A DNA stretch of 64,000 nt, taken from assembly GCF_000718015.1 (NCBI RefSeq), contig NZ_JODY01000025.1:28059-92058 (forward strand), written 5' to 3'. The position numbers and the translations under genes are program-made. The DNA is from Streptomyces catenulae. Lineage in GTDB: Bacteria > Actinomycetota > Actinomycetes > Streptomycetales > Streptomycetaceae. Every line of letters begins with the position of its first letter. Position 1 is the stretch's first letter. Below the pieces are notes generated by a model. That model did no database searches. It was not told where the DNA came from and worked only from the letters and a program-made list of their open reading frames with translations. Positions 54,038-63,207 of this stretch are shown piece by piece.

Positions 54038-56497
54038 TCACTTCTTCGACGTCGTCGGCTTCGTCAGGTCGTAGAAGGTGGCGTTGCCGACGGTGACCTT
54101 GGTGAAGGTCTTGGTCACCCAGGAGGAGATCGCCGAGGCGGTGCCCTTGCTGTCGCCGCCGCCGCCCGGGAAGCCGCCGTGGCCGCCGTGGGTGGCGGTG
54201 TGGCCCTTGCCGCGTCCGCCGGGGAAGCCGCCCGGACCGCCGCCCTCGCTCGCGAGGAAGTAGTGGATCCGGCCGTCCGCCACCAACTGCTTGAAGTGGG
54301 CGAGGGTCGGGGACGGGTCGCTGCCGTTGAAGCCGCCGATGGGCATCACCGGCTTACCGGTCGCGAGTTGGTAGCTCGCGGCGTTCTGGGAGCCGATCGC
54401 CGCCGCGGCCCAGGTGTAGCGGTCGGCGTCCTTCGCCACCAGCGCCCGCGCCGCGGTGCCGACCCGGCTGCCGCCGAGGAGCCCGCCCATGCCGCCCATA
54501 CCGCCGGGTCCGCCCGCACCGGCGCGTTCGCCGGGGGATCCGGCGCCCGGGGACGTGCCGGTGGCGCCGCCCCGGCCCGGGAACCCGGCGCCGCCGGTGC
54601 CGCCGGTGCCGGTGCTGCCCGGCGGGCGGCCGGTCCAGGTGCCGCCGTTCGCACCGGGGAAACCGGCCTGGCCACCCTGGCCGCCCTGACCACCGCGGGT
54701 GCCCTGGCCGCCCTGTGTGCCGGTGGCGCCCGGCGGCGTCGGCATTCCGCCGCGCCACCTGCCGCCGGGGCCGCCGCCCGGGAAACCGTGACCGCTCTGC
54801 ACGGACGGTCCCGCCGTGATGATCGAGCCGCCGTGCGGGGTGGCGACCGTGTTCAGCGTGTACGCCACCGGCCCGGCCAGCGCCACCGCGGCGCCGAGCC
54901 CCGCCGCCACCGGCGCCGTCCGCCGCCGCGCCGCCCCGCCGACCGCCGGGAGCAGCAGGCCCAGCGCGGCGAGCCCGCCCGCGACCAGCACCGTCCAGCG
55001 CAGCCACGGCAGCCACTGCGGCGAGCGGTCCAGCAGGACGTACGCCCAGACCGCCGTCACCGCCACCACCGCGGCCAGCACCACGCGCCCGCCGCGACCC
55101 GGGCGGCGCCACAGCAGCACCGTGCCCATGCCGGTCAGCGCGGCCACGTACGGCGCCAGCGCGATGTTGTAGTACTGGTGGAAGATCCCGGACATGAAGC
55201 TGAACGTCACGAACGTCATCAGCAGCGCGCCGCCCCACAGCAGGAACTCCGCCCGCTGCGCCGCCTCCTGCGCGGCGCTCGCCCGCCGGGCCCGCCGCAG
55301 CAGCCAGACGGCCGTGACCAGCAGAATCAGCGCGGCCGGGAGCAGCCAGGAGATCTGCCCGCCCATGTCCGAGGAGAACAGCCGGGCCGGACCGGTCTCG
55401 CCCCAGCCCCCGCCGCCGTGGCCGCCCCCGCCGCCGACGCTGCCGGTCTCGTCACCGGTGATCCGGCCGAACCCGTTGTAGCCGAACGTCAGCTCCAGGA
55501 AGCTGTTGTGCTGCGACCCGCCGATGTACGGGCGCGACGCCGCCGGCCACAGCTCGACGAGCGCCACCCACCAGCCGCCCGTCACCACGGTCACCAGCCC
55601 CGCGAGGAGCAGCTGCCCGACCCGGCGGGCCCGGCCGACCGGCGCGCAGCACAGGTACACCAGCGCCGTCGGCGGCAGGATCAGCCACGCCTGGAGCGTC
55701 TTGGTGAGGAAGCCGAGCCCGAAGCACGCCCCGGCCACCAGCAGCCACCGCGTCCGCCCCGTCTCCAGGGCGCGCAGCACCGCGGCGAGGGCGCCCACCA
55801 TCAGCAGGCACAGCAGCGCGTCCGGGTTGTTGAAGCGGAACATCAGCGCGGCCACCGGCGTGACCGCCAGCACCGCCCCGGCCAGCAGCCCGGCGCCCGC
55901 CCCGAACCGGCGCCGCACCGCCGCGTACAGCACCCCGACCGTCGCGACCCCCATCAGCGCCTGGGGCACCAGCACCTGCCAGGACCCGAGCCCGAAGAGC
56001 CGCACGGACAGCGCCATCGGCCACAGCGCGGCCGGGGGCTTGTCGACAGTGATGGAGTTCGCGGCGTCCGACGACCCGAAGAAGAACGCCTTCCAGCTCA
56101 CGCTCCCCGCCTGCACCGCCGCCGAGTAGAACTGGTTGGCGTACCCGGAGGCCGACAGGTCCCACAGATAGAGCACGGCCGTGACCAGCAACAACGCCAG
56201 CAGCCCGGGCCGCGCCCAGCGCGGGTCGTCCGGTCGGCCGCGCAGGCACCGGGCGAGGCGCCCCGGCCCGTCGGCCGCCTGCCCGGGCTCGGGTGCGGGG
56301 GCGTCGTACGGCGGCGGGGCGGGACGGCGGGGTGCCGTCGGACGCGCTGTCGCGGGGTGGGATGGTGCGGGCGTCCGGCGCCTGGCCGGGCACCGTACGG
56401 AGCGTCGGGCCGGACACCACGCGGGGCGGCGCCGGAACGCCGGGGCCCGGGGCCGTCGGGGGTGTCCCCGCCGCCCCGTTCCGCGGCCCGCCGACAC
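54038..56497 (-). CDS. GT39-family membrane glycosyltransferase (ArnT/PMT-like)
   Basis: An 819-aa polytopic transferase. The catalytic region starts near residue 100: LYLWDLSASGYANQFYSAAV, then SDAANSITVDKPPAALWPMA, with the conserved acidic residue of GT-C enzymes in the first loop (VDKPP). About 12 helices follow to residue 560; residues 580-700 are a Gly-rich outside stretch, and a C-terminal domain ends GNATFYDLTKPTTSKK. It probably uses a polyprenyl-phosphate sugar. GTG 56497 is the first start in frame, but the first 90 residues are Arg/Pro-rich and overlap the upstream gene's frame; the true start is uncertain. It shares 1,046 bp with that frame. Confidence 0.88.
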   Translation of the reverse strand: MSAGRGTGRRGHPRRPRAPAFRRRPAWCPARRSVRCPARRRTPAPSHPATARPTAPRRPAPPPYDAPAPEPGQAADGPGRLARCLRGRPDDPRWARPGLLALLLVTAVLYLWDLSASGYANQFYSAAVQAGSVSWKAFFFGSSDAANSITVDKPPAALWPMALSVRLFGLGSWQVLVPQALMGVATVGVLYAAVRRRFGAGAGLLAGAVLAVTPVAALMFRFNNPDALLCLLMVGALAAVLRALETGRTRWLLVAGACFGLGFLTKTLQAWLILPPTALVYLCCAPVGRARRVGQLLLAGLVTVVTGGWWVALVELWPAASRPYIGGSQHNSFLELTFGYNGFGRITGDETGSVGGGGGHGGGGWGETGPARLFSSDMGGQISWLLPAALILLVTAVWLLRRARRASAAQEAAQRAEFLLWGGALLMTFVTFSFMSGIFHQYYNIALAPYVAALTGMGTVLLWRRPGRGGRVVLAAVVAVTAVWAYVLLDRSPQWLPWLRWTVLVAGGLAALGLLLPAVGGAARRRTAPVAAGLGAAVALAGPVAYTLNTVATPHGGSIITAGPSVQSGHGFPGGGPGGRWRGGMPTPPGATGTQGGQGTRGGQGGQGGQAGFPGANGGTWTGRPPGSTGTGGTGGAGFPGRGGATGTSPGAGSPGERAGAGGPGGMGGMGGLLGGSRVGTAARALVAKDADRYTWAAAAIGSQNAASYQLATGKPVMPIGGFNGSDPSPTLAHFKQLVADGRIHYFLASEGGGPGGFPGGRGKGHTATHGGHGGFPGGGGDSKGTASAISSWVTKTFTKVTVGNATFYDLTKPTTSKK

Positions 56498-58292
56498 GTG
56501 CCCGCTCCCGCTCGCGGTCGGGGAAGACCCACGCCCGGAAGAGGAGGAAGCGCAGAACGGTGGCGGCGAGGTTCGCCGCGATCAGCACGGCCAGTTCGGT
56601 GGCGTGCGTGGGACGGCCCGACGCGGCATCCAGCGCGGCGAGAGAACCGCTGGTCAGAGCCAGTCCGATGGCGAACACGGCGAGGCCCTGCGCCTGGTGG
56701 CGGACCGCCCGGTCCCGGCCCCGTACGCCGAACGTCAGCCGCCGGTTGGCCGCGGTGTTCGCGCCCGCCGACAGCAACAGCGCCACCGCGTTGGCCAGTT
56801 GCGGGCCCACGCCCAGCCGGGCCAGGGAGTACAGCCCGAGGTAGCAGAGCGTGCTGAGCACACCGACCACACAGAAGCCGACGAGCTGCCGGGCCAGCCC
56901 GCCCGGTACGCCCGCGAGCGCCCGGTCCCGCGGATCGTCGCCGAACGGCCGCGCCAACCGGTCCAGCGGCAACGCCCCGGTGGCCAGCGCCCGCCCCACC
57001 CGCCACACGCCCTTGAGGTCATCGGTGGCCGTCCGGACGAGATGGACGGTGCTGTCCGGATCGTCGATCCAGTCCACCGGCACCTCATGGATCCGCAGCC
57101 CGGCCCGCTCGGCCAGCACCAGCAGCTCGGTGTCGAAGAACCAGCCGGTGTCCTCGACCAGCGGCAGCAGCCGCGCGGCGACATCCCCGCGGATCGCCTT
57201 GAACCCGCACTGCGCATCCGAGAACCGCGCCGCCAACGAGCCGCGCAGGATCAGGTTGTACGTCCGCGAGATGAACTCCCGCTTCGGCCCCCGCACCACC
57301 CGCGCACTCCGCGCCAGCCGCGAGCCGATCGCCAGATCCGAATGACCGGAGATCAACGGGGCGACCAGCGGCAGCAGCGCGTTGAGGTCCGTGGACAGAT
57401 CGACGTCCATGTACGCCAACACCGGCGCCCCCGACATCGACCACACCCGCCGCAGCGCCCTCCCCCGCCCCTTCTGCTCCAGCCGTACGGCCGTGACCTC
57501 GTCAAACGTGTCATCTAGCCCGGCGGCGACCTCCGGGGTCCGGTCCGTACTCGCATTGTCGGCAATGGTGATCCGGAACCCGTAGGGAAACGTCCGCCCC
57601 AGATACGCATGCAACCGCCGCACACACGGCCCGAGATCGCGCTCCTCGTTGTAAACGGGAATGACGACATCGAGGACCACCCCACCGCCCCCGGGACGCA
57701 GATGCTCCCGGGAGGGGAGGGCCTCCAGAGTTGCCCAGGCGGGCGCGGTGGAGGGGGCGGAGGCGACGAAGGGGGCGGAGGCGGTCTCTCCGGCTTCTCC
57801 GGCCTCTCTGACCTCTCCGGCTTCTCCGGCTTCTCCGGCCCCTGCGGTGCGGGTGATGGGTGTGGTGGGAGCGGCTGGTGCCGCAGGTATGGCCGATGTC
57901 GCGGGTGTGGCTGGTTCGGTGGAGGTGGCCGGTGCGGTGGAGGCGGCTGGTGCGGTGGAGGCGGCGGAAGCGTCGCCGGGACCGCCTGGCCGGGGCCGCC
58001 CGTACGGCTGGGCCTGACCGGCGCGTTGGCCGCGCTGCACAGCGGGCGTACCGGGCTGATTCGGATGACCGTTCCGGGCGGAGCAACTGTCCCTGCCGGA
58101 GGAGCCGTTCCGGCCGGAGGGACCGTTCCGGTCGGAGAAGCCGCTCCCGCCAGAGGAGCCGCTCCTGCCGGAGGAGCCGTTCCGGCCGGAGGGAGGGTTC
58201 CGGTCGAAGGGGCCGTTCCGGTCCGGCTCGCCCGTACCGCTCCCCGGCGTACCGCTTCGTGTCCTGTCGCTTGGCGTCTCGCTTGGCGTCAC
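55452..58292 (-). CDS. GT2-GtrA bifunctional protein with read-through C-terminus
   Basis: The frame is 946 codons. Residues 1-200 are low-complexity (Ser/Gly/Asn, then Ala/Pro/Thr). Residues 205-430 are a DPM1-like GT2 domain (VVLDVVIPVYNEERDLGP, ADNASTDRT, MDVDLSTDL, SDAQCGFKAI). Residues 465-600 are a GtrA domain of four helices (LVGFCVVGVLSTLCYLGLYS, ANTAANRRLTFGV). Such proteins make a polyprenyl-phosphate sugar and help flip it for GT39 partners like the downstream gene. The family normally stops soon after GtrA. Here no stop occurs, and the last about 270 residues are the GT39 gene read out of frame. A lost stop or an indel near 56300-56450 would explain this. GTG 58292 has no ribosome binding site; the start may be later. 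Confidence 0.8.
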   Translation of the reverse strand: MTPSETPSDRTRSGTPGSGTGEPDRNGPFDRNPPSGRNGSSGRSGSSGGSGFSDRNGPSGRNGSSGRDSCSARNGHPNQPGTPAVQRGQRAGQAQPYGRPRPGGPGDASAASTAPAASTAPATSTEPATPATSAIPAAPAAPTTPITRTAGAGEAGEAGEVREAGEAGETASAPFVASAPSTAPAWATLEALPSREHLRPGGGGVVLDVVIPVYNEERDLGPCVRRLHAYLGRTFPYGFRITIADNASTDRTPEVAAGLDDTFDEVTAVRLEQKGRGRALRRVWSMSGAPVLAYMDVDLSTDLNALLPLVAPLISGHSDLAIGSRLARSARVVRGPKREFISRTYNLILRGSLAARFSDAQCGFKAIRGDVAARLLPLVEDTGWFFDTELLVLAERAGLRIHEVPVDWIDDPDSTVHLVRTATDDLKGVWRVGRALATGALPLDRLARPFGDDPRDRALAGVPGGLARQLVGFCVVGVLSTLCYLGLYSLARLGVGPQLANAVALLLSAGANTAANRRLTFGVRGRDRAVRHQAQGLAVFAIGLALTSGSLAALDAASGRPTHATELAVLIAANLAATVLRFLLFRAWVFPDRERERARVGGPRNGAAGTPPTAPGPGVPAPPRVVSGPTLRTVPGQAPDARTIPPRDSASDGTPPSRPAAVRRPRTRARAGGRRAGAPRPVPARPTGRPALGAARAAGVVAGHGRALSVGPVGLRVRQPVLLGGGAGGERELEGVLLRVVGRRELHHCRQAPGRAVADGAVRAALRARVLAGAGAPGADGGRDGRGAVRGGAAPVRGGRRAAGRGGAGGHAGGRADVPLQQPGRAAVPADGGRPRRGAARPGDGADAVAAGGRGVLRARLPHQDAPGVADPAADGAGVPVLRAGRPGPPGRAAAPRGAGDRGDGRLVGGARRAVAGGVAPVHRRVAAQQLPGADVRLQRVRPDHR

Positions 58293-58512
58293 GGGGGAAC
58301 GCTCGCCAACCCCGCTGTCACGACCGTGTGCTGACGCTGTGCATGAGCTGTGAGATCTCGGCGGTACCCCGGGTCAGGCACCTGGCACCGGCCCTGACCT
58401 GCAGCGCCAGGCATCCGCTACGGGCTTGCCGGGACGCACCCGACCTCCACCCGGCCCTCGGCCTCGGGCCGGATTCCGCCATTCCTCGACGCCTGATTCC
58501 GGCTCTCCTCGG
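58293..58512. other. Gene-free spacer upstream of the GT2-GtrA gene
   Basis: No supported gene. It should carry the minus-strand promoter; TGTGCATGAGCTGTGAGATCT near 58336 is the least GC-rich part. Confidence 0.3.
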
Positions 58513-58755
58513 CTCGGCCCCGATCCCGGCTCCGTGACGCTCGATCCTGATCCCGGCCCCACGCCGCTCGGCCCTGATCCCGGCCCCACGCCGCTCGGCC
58601 CTGATCCCGACCCCACGCCGCTCGGCCCTGATTCCAGCCCCGCGCCGCTCGGCCCTGATTCCAGCCCCGCGCCGCTCGGCCCTGATTCCAGCCCCACACC
58701 GCTCGGCCCTGATTCCAGCCCCACACCGCTCGGCCCTGATCCCGACCCCGCGCCG
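58513..58755. repeat. Nine tandem 27-bp repeats
   Basis: Nine full units of 27 bp, each starting CTCGGCCCTGAT or close to it, plus a partial tenth. Variants are clustered (ATTCCAGCC in four neighbouring units, ATCCCGACC or ATCCCGGCC in the others), so it grew by local duplication. The period is nine codons, so two overlapping frames are open with Pro/Asp/Gly repeats, but neither has a start signal. Confidence 0.85.
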
Positions 58756-59189
58756 CTCGGCCCTGAATGCGACTCAGGTCGCCCCTTCCATGCCGCTTCC
58801 CGCCCGCTGCCCTTCGCGCCTGGCCTCCACCTCCGGGGCCTACCTCTGGCCCTCGGCTCGGCCCTCGGCTCAACCCTCGGCTCAGCCCTCATTTCGACTT
58901 CCCGCGCCCGGCCCTGATTACGGCCCAGGCCCATCCCCTACGGGACCGCCCTCCCGCCCGCTGACCTCCACATCTGCCCTTCACCTCCGGGGCCTTCATC
59001 CAGCCTTACCCCCGACCCCCTCGAATCGGCCCTGATTGGGGCTCCCCTCGGCCCGGCCCTAATTGCGGCCTAGGCCCATCCCTTACGGGACCGCTCTCCC
59101 GACCGCTGCGCCCCGTCCAACCCCCACGCCCGGGGCCTCCGCCCCGCCCCTCGGGCTCGCCCCTGGCTCTCCCAGCTCAGCGCCACCCC
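58756..59189. repeat. Gene-free spacer with a 55-bp direct repeat
   Basis: A 55-bp block at 58909-58963 recurs at 59054-59108 with six mismatches; both contain GGCCCATCCC and ACGGGACCGC. No gene supported between the repeat array and the histidine kinase stop. Confidence 0.65.
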
Positions 59190-61142
59190 TCACGGCACCA
59201 ACGGCCCCACGCCCGGCCCCGGCTCCGACCCGTCATCGCCCCGCGCCACAGCCCCGCGCTCCGAGGCCGCGTCACCACCCGCCACCTCGCCCGCCCCGGC
59301 AACGGACACCTCGTACACCTCACCCGGCACACCATCCGACGCCCCACCCGACGCTGCGCCGGACGCAGCCCCGGGCGCCCCACCAGCCCCCTCACCCGGC
59401 CCACCCCTTCCCCCCGGCAACACCACCGCGAAGACCGTCCGTCCCGGCACGCTCTCCACCGTCACCGTGCCGCCGTGTGCCGTGACCACCGCCTGCACCA
59501 GGGCCAGGCCCAGCCCCGTGCTCCCGGCCGCGCGGGAGCGGGACGCATCGCCGCGCGCGAACCGCTCGAAGACGTGCGGCAGCAACTCCGGCGCGATCCC
59601 CGGACCGTCGTCGACGACCTCCAGCCGGACCGCGCCGCCACCGTCCGCCGCCCGCACCCGCGCCGTGACCGTCGTCCCCTCCGGCGTGTGCACCCGGGCG
59701 TTGGCCAGCAGGTTCACCAACACCTGCGGCAGCCGCGCCGCGTCCCCGCGTACCGTCATCGGCTCGACGGGCAGATCCAGCCGCCACCGGTGCCCGGGCC
59801 CCGCCGCCTGCGCATCGCTCACCGCGTCCACGACCAGCGGCGACAGGTCCAGCGGCGCATACGCCAACGGCCGCCCGGAATCGAGCCGGGCGAGCAGCAG
59901 CAGGTCCTCCACCAGCCCGGACATCCGCTCCGTCTCCGACTCGATCCGCCCCAGGGCGTGCCGCGTCCGCGGACCGGGCCGTTCGTCGCCGCGCCGGGTC
60001 AGCTCGGCGTACCCACGGATCGAGGCGAGCGGCGTCCGCAGTTCATGGCTGGCGTCGGCGACGAACCGCCGCACCCGCATCTCGCTCTCCTGCCGCGCCG
60101 CCAACGCCGAACCGACATGCCCCAGCATCCGGTTGAGCGCCGCGCCGACCTGCCCGACCTCCGTCCGCCCGTCCGACTCGCTCTCCGGTACGCGTACATG
60201 CAGCGCCACCTCCCCCTGATGCAACGGGAGTTCCGCGACCAGCGTGGCCGTCGCCGCGACCCGGCGCAGCGGCCGCAGCGCGAACCCGACCATCGCGGCT
60301 CCGGCGATCCCGGCCGCGAGCAGCCCCGCACCCGTCACACACGCCTCGACCGCCACCAGCGTCCCCACCGTGTCCTGCACATCGTCCAGCGGCAGGCCCA
60401 TCACCAGCGACCCGTCCGGCGCGAACGCCGCCCGGTAGTCGCCGAGCCCCGGCAGCGCGACCGTGTGCGGCCGTCCGTCCCGCGGTACCGACCCGAGCGC
60501 CGCCGTCTGCCCTGCGGACAGCGCGTCCAGCCGCTCCGACGGCACCCGGCTCAGCGAACCGTTGCTCCGCGCCCCGGCCCCCACCGCCCCGTCGGGCGCC
60601 ACCCGCGCCCCCACCGTCCCCCAGTGCTGCCCGCCCAACGCAACGAAGTCGAGGCTCCCGGCATGCACCACCACCTCCCGCGGTGGCCGCGCCGCCCGCC
60701 CCACCGCCTCCTCCAACCGCCCGTCCAACTGCTCCTGCAGATACGAGTGCAACGCCACCGTCGTCACCACCCCGATCACCGCCCCCACCACGGCGATCAG
60801 CCCCACGGCCGCCACCACCAGCCGCGTCCGCAGCGACCAGGCCCCACGCCCGGCCGATCGACCGAAGAAGCCCTTACGGGTAGGAGCCCCCGTACGGCCG
60901 AGCCCCCTCCTACGGGTCAAGGCGCCACTGCGATGCGGGACGCCGCTGCGGTGCGGGACGCCGCTACGACGGGGAGCACCGTCACCACGGGGAAGCGCAT
61001 CGCCCTCCGTGCCGGTACCGGCACCAGCCCCTGCACCAGCGGGGACACGGTTACCGCCCGCCCGACGCCCCTCAGCCACCCCGCCGTCCCCGGCTCCCTC
61101 TACTCCTCCCCCTCCCCGATACGCCATCGCCCGCATCCGCAC
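59190..61142 (-). CDS. Sensor histidine kinase (OmpR-partner type)
   Basis: A 650-aa membrane kinase. Two transmembrane helices (about 108-130, LVVAAVGLIAVVGAVIGVVT; about 268-290, CVTGAGLLAAGIAGAAMVGF) enclose an outside sensor domain of about 140 residues. Then HAMP, HisKA with FVADASHELRTPLASIRGYA (phospho-His), and HATPase with VNLLANARVHT (N), DDGPGIAP (G1) and GSTGLGLALVQAV (G2). Residues 1-95 and 585-650 are low-complexity tails; PHRSGV is repeated near residue 65. The start is uncertain: GTG 61142 lies 12 bp after the regulator's stop, and other starts occur within the first 30 codons. Confidence 0.92.
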   Translation of the reverse strand: MRMRAMAYRGGGGVEGAGDGGVAEGRRAGGNRVPAGAGAGAGTGTEGDALPRGDGAPRRSGVPHRSGVPHRSGALTRRRGLGRTGAPTRKGFFGRSAGRGAWSLRTRLVVAAVGLIAVVGAVIGVVTTVALHSYLQEQLDGRLEEAVGRAARPPREVVVHAGSLDFVALGGQHWGTVGARVAPDGAVGAGARSNGSLSRVPSERLDALSAGQTAALGSVPRDGRPHTVALPGLGDYRAAFAPDGSLVMGLPLDDVQDTVGTLVAVEACVTGAGLLAAGIAGAAMVGFALRPLRRVAATATLVAELPLHQGEVALHVRVPESESDGRTEVGQVGAALNRMLGHVGSALAARQESEMRVRRFVADASHELRTPLASIRGYAELTRRGDERPGPRTRHALGRIESETERMSGLVEDLLLLARLDSGRPLAYAPLDLSPLVVDAVSDAQAAGPGHRWRLDLPVEPMTVRGDAARLPQVLVNLLANARVHTPEGTTVTARVRAADGGGAVRLEVVDDGPGIAPELLPHVFERFARGDASRSRAAGSTGLGLALVQAVVTAHGGTVTVESVPGRTVFAVVLPGGRGGPGEGAGGAPGAASGAASGGASDGVPGEVYEVSVAGAGEVAGGDAASERGAVARGDDGSEPGPGVGPLVP

Positions 61143-61154
61143 TCGTATCCGTGT

Positions 61155-62081
61155 CTAGGTCTGTCTCTGTGCCTGTGTCTGTGCCGTACTCGCGCCCGTG
61201 TTCGCCCCCGGGTCCGCGTTCGCGCCCGGGTCCGCGTTCGCGCCCGGGTCCGCGTTCGCGCCCGGGTCCGCGTTCGCGCCCGGGTCCGCGTTCGCGCCGC
61301 GGGTGTGGATCATCGGTTCCCGCCCGGCGTCGATCTTCCGTCGCAGATACGAGATGTACAGCTCGACGACGTTGGCCTGGCCCCCGAAGTCGTAGCTCCA
61401 GACCCGGTCCAGGATCTGCGTCTTGCTCAGCACCCGCCGCGGGTTACGCATCAGGTAGCGCAGCAGCTCGAACTCGGTGGCGGTCAGCCGGATGTCGTCC
61501 CCGCCCCGCGTCACCTCATGGCTGTCCTCGTCCAGCGTCAGATCGCCGACCGTCAGCACCGAGGCGCTCTTCGCCGCCGCGGCACCCGCCCGGCGCAACA
61601 GCCCCCGCAACCGGGCCACCACCTCTTCCAGGCTGAACGGCTTGGTGACGTAGTCGTCGCCGCCCGCCGTCAGCCCGGCGATCCGGTCCTCGACGGAATC
61701 CTTGGCCGTCAGGAACAGCACCGGCACATCCGGCAGTTCACGCCGCAGCCGGGACAGCACCGCCAGCCCGTCCATGTCCGGCAGCATCACATCGAGCAGC
61801 ACCGCATCCGGCCGCCAACTCCGGGCACAGCGCAGCGCCCCGGCGCCGTCGCCCTCGGCCCTGATGTCCCAGCCCTCGTAGCGGAGGGCTAGCGACAGCA
61901 GGTCGGCGAGCGAGGACTCGTCGTCCACCACCAGCACCCGCACCGGGCTCCCGTCGGCCCGCAGCAGCCCCTGTTGCCCACCGGGTGCACGGGCCTCCCC
62001 GCCGCCCCCCACGGCGGACCGGTACGGCCGGGCACCCGAAGGCCCCGCGGATACAGCGGACGGCGATGAAGTCACGGTCAT
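61155..62081 (-). CDS. OmpR-type response regulator with hexapeptide-repeat tail
   Basis: A 308-aa regulator paired with the histidine kinase downstream. The receiver (about 47-165) has Asp53/Asp54, phosphoacceptor Asp97 in LLDVMLPD and Lys147 in TKPFS. The winged helix (about 175-260) has LTATEFELLRYLMRNPRRVL and NVVELYISYLRRKID. OmpR proteins normally end with a beta-hairpin wing (RGVGY-type). Here the sequence after MIHTRGAN becomes five GANADP repeats and then GANTGAS plus a Gln/Thr tail, so the last wing strand is missing. The N-terminal 45 residues are a linker. ATG 62081 has a weak GGAGGGG upstream. Confidence 0.92.
   Translation of the reverse strand: MTVTSSPSAVSAGPSGARPYRSAVGGGGEARAPGGQQGLLRADGSPVRVLVVDDESSLADLLSLALRYEGWDIRAEGDGAGALRCARSWRPDAVLLDVMLPDMDGLAVLSRLRRELPDVPVLFLTAKDSVEDRIAGLTAGGDDYVTKPFSLEEVVARLRGLLRRAGAAAAKSASVLTVGDLTLDEDSHEVTRGGDDIRLTATEFELLRYLMRNPRRVLSKTQILDRVWSYDFGGQANVVELYISYLRRKIDAGREPMIHTRGANADPGANADPGANADPGANADPGANADPGANTGASTAQTQAQRQT
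61201..61290. repeat. Five 18-bp tandem repeats in the response regulator C-terminus
   Basis: Five units of TTCGCGCCCGGGTCCGCG (the first with one change), each encoding six residues on the minus strand. Near-identity means recent expansion. Confidence 0.9.
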
Positions 62082-62132
62082 GCCCCGAACGTGCCCCTCC
62101 CCCGTGAGAGCCCCCTTTCCCCTTTCTGTGAA

Positions 62133-62156
62133 AACCCTGAGAATCCCCTGAGGGTT
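62133..62156. promoter_or_regulatory. Dyad upstream of the response regulator
   Basis: AACCCT and AGGGTT flank a segment with a second CCCTGA copy, 52 bp upstream of the regulator start. Could be its operator. Confidence 0.35.
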
Positions 62157-63207
62157 CGGTCCCGATGTTTCCCCCGGCGCCCGCCCCCCCATGTTCGACC
62201 TTGGTGATCGCCCTCGGAGTTTGCCCCCGACGTGCGACCCCCGGTGCTTGCCCCCGACGTTCGACCTCGGTGCTTGGCCTCGGTGCTTGACCTACGTCTT
62301 CGGCACCGGTCTCTCCCCTCCCCCCTCACCCCGCCTGGCACGAGGTGCGGCGCCGCCGGTCGGCTGCCTCCCCGTTCGGGCAGCTCCCCCGTCCGGCCCC
62401 AGCGCCCGTCCCCCGCGCGTCGGGCCCGTCCCCCACACGCACGTCGGGCCCGTACCCCCGCCCCGACGCCTCGGTCCTTGACGCCTCGACGCCCCAACGC
62501 CCACCGTCTCGCCGCCCCGCCCCAGCTCCCCCGTCACAACCTGAGCTTCACGGCTTCCCCCTCACCCCCAGGCCCGTCACAAACCTGGGGCCCGCCGCTC
62601 CCCCTTCCCCCAGCTCAAGCCGTCACGGCCCAGGCCCACCGCCCCGTACTACGCCCGGTTCGGCCCGGCACCTCGTCCCGCTGGATCACCCCCTCGCTCC
62701 TGCCCCGATCCGTGCCCCCGACCAGCAACGCTTCCTGTAGCCCGCCCCAACCCCGCGCGGCGCCCGCCGGCCCTCCCGGCTCAGGTCCGTCACAACCTGC
62801 GCACCGCGCCCACGCCCGTCCCCCCTGAACGTCGCCCTCGTTCCGCACCCCCACTCATCACCACTCCCCCGTCACCAACAACCCGGACACGACTGAGCTG
62901 GACCGTCCCCCGCGCGGCCCACCCCGATCACTGCATCCCACCTTCTCATCCACCACTGACAATCCCCCTGACCAGCAACAACGCTTCCTGCCACGGTTCC
63001 TGACGCCTCATCGGCACCATGACCGCCACCCTCGACCAACCGCCCCTGAAGCCACCCAGCCGACACCGGACCGCCCCAGAAAGAACCAGCCACACCCGCA
63101 CTCGCACCAGCACCAGCACCAGCACCACCGCATCCCCACCACCAGCACCCCCGGCCCCCGGCAAATCCACCGCACCCCCGCCCAGCCCCCGGGCGTACCG
63201 TCGCCCC
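62157..63207. other. Gene-free pyrimidine-rich spacer of about 1 kb
   Basis: C-rich low-complexity DNA. Short repeats such as CCCCCGACGTTCGACCTCGG around 62220-62290 occur. No ribosome binding sites, domains or normal codon bias were found in either strand. It separates the two-component system from the FMN reductase. Confidence 0.5.

Noticed and set aside
58513..58755. The 27-bp array as a CRISPR
   Set aside because: Units abut with no unique spacers, and there are no cas genes in the window.
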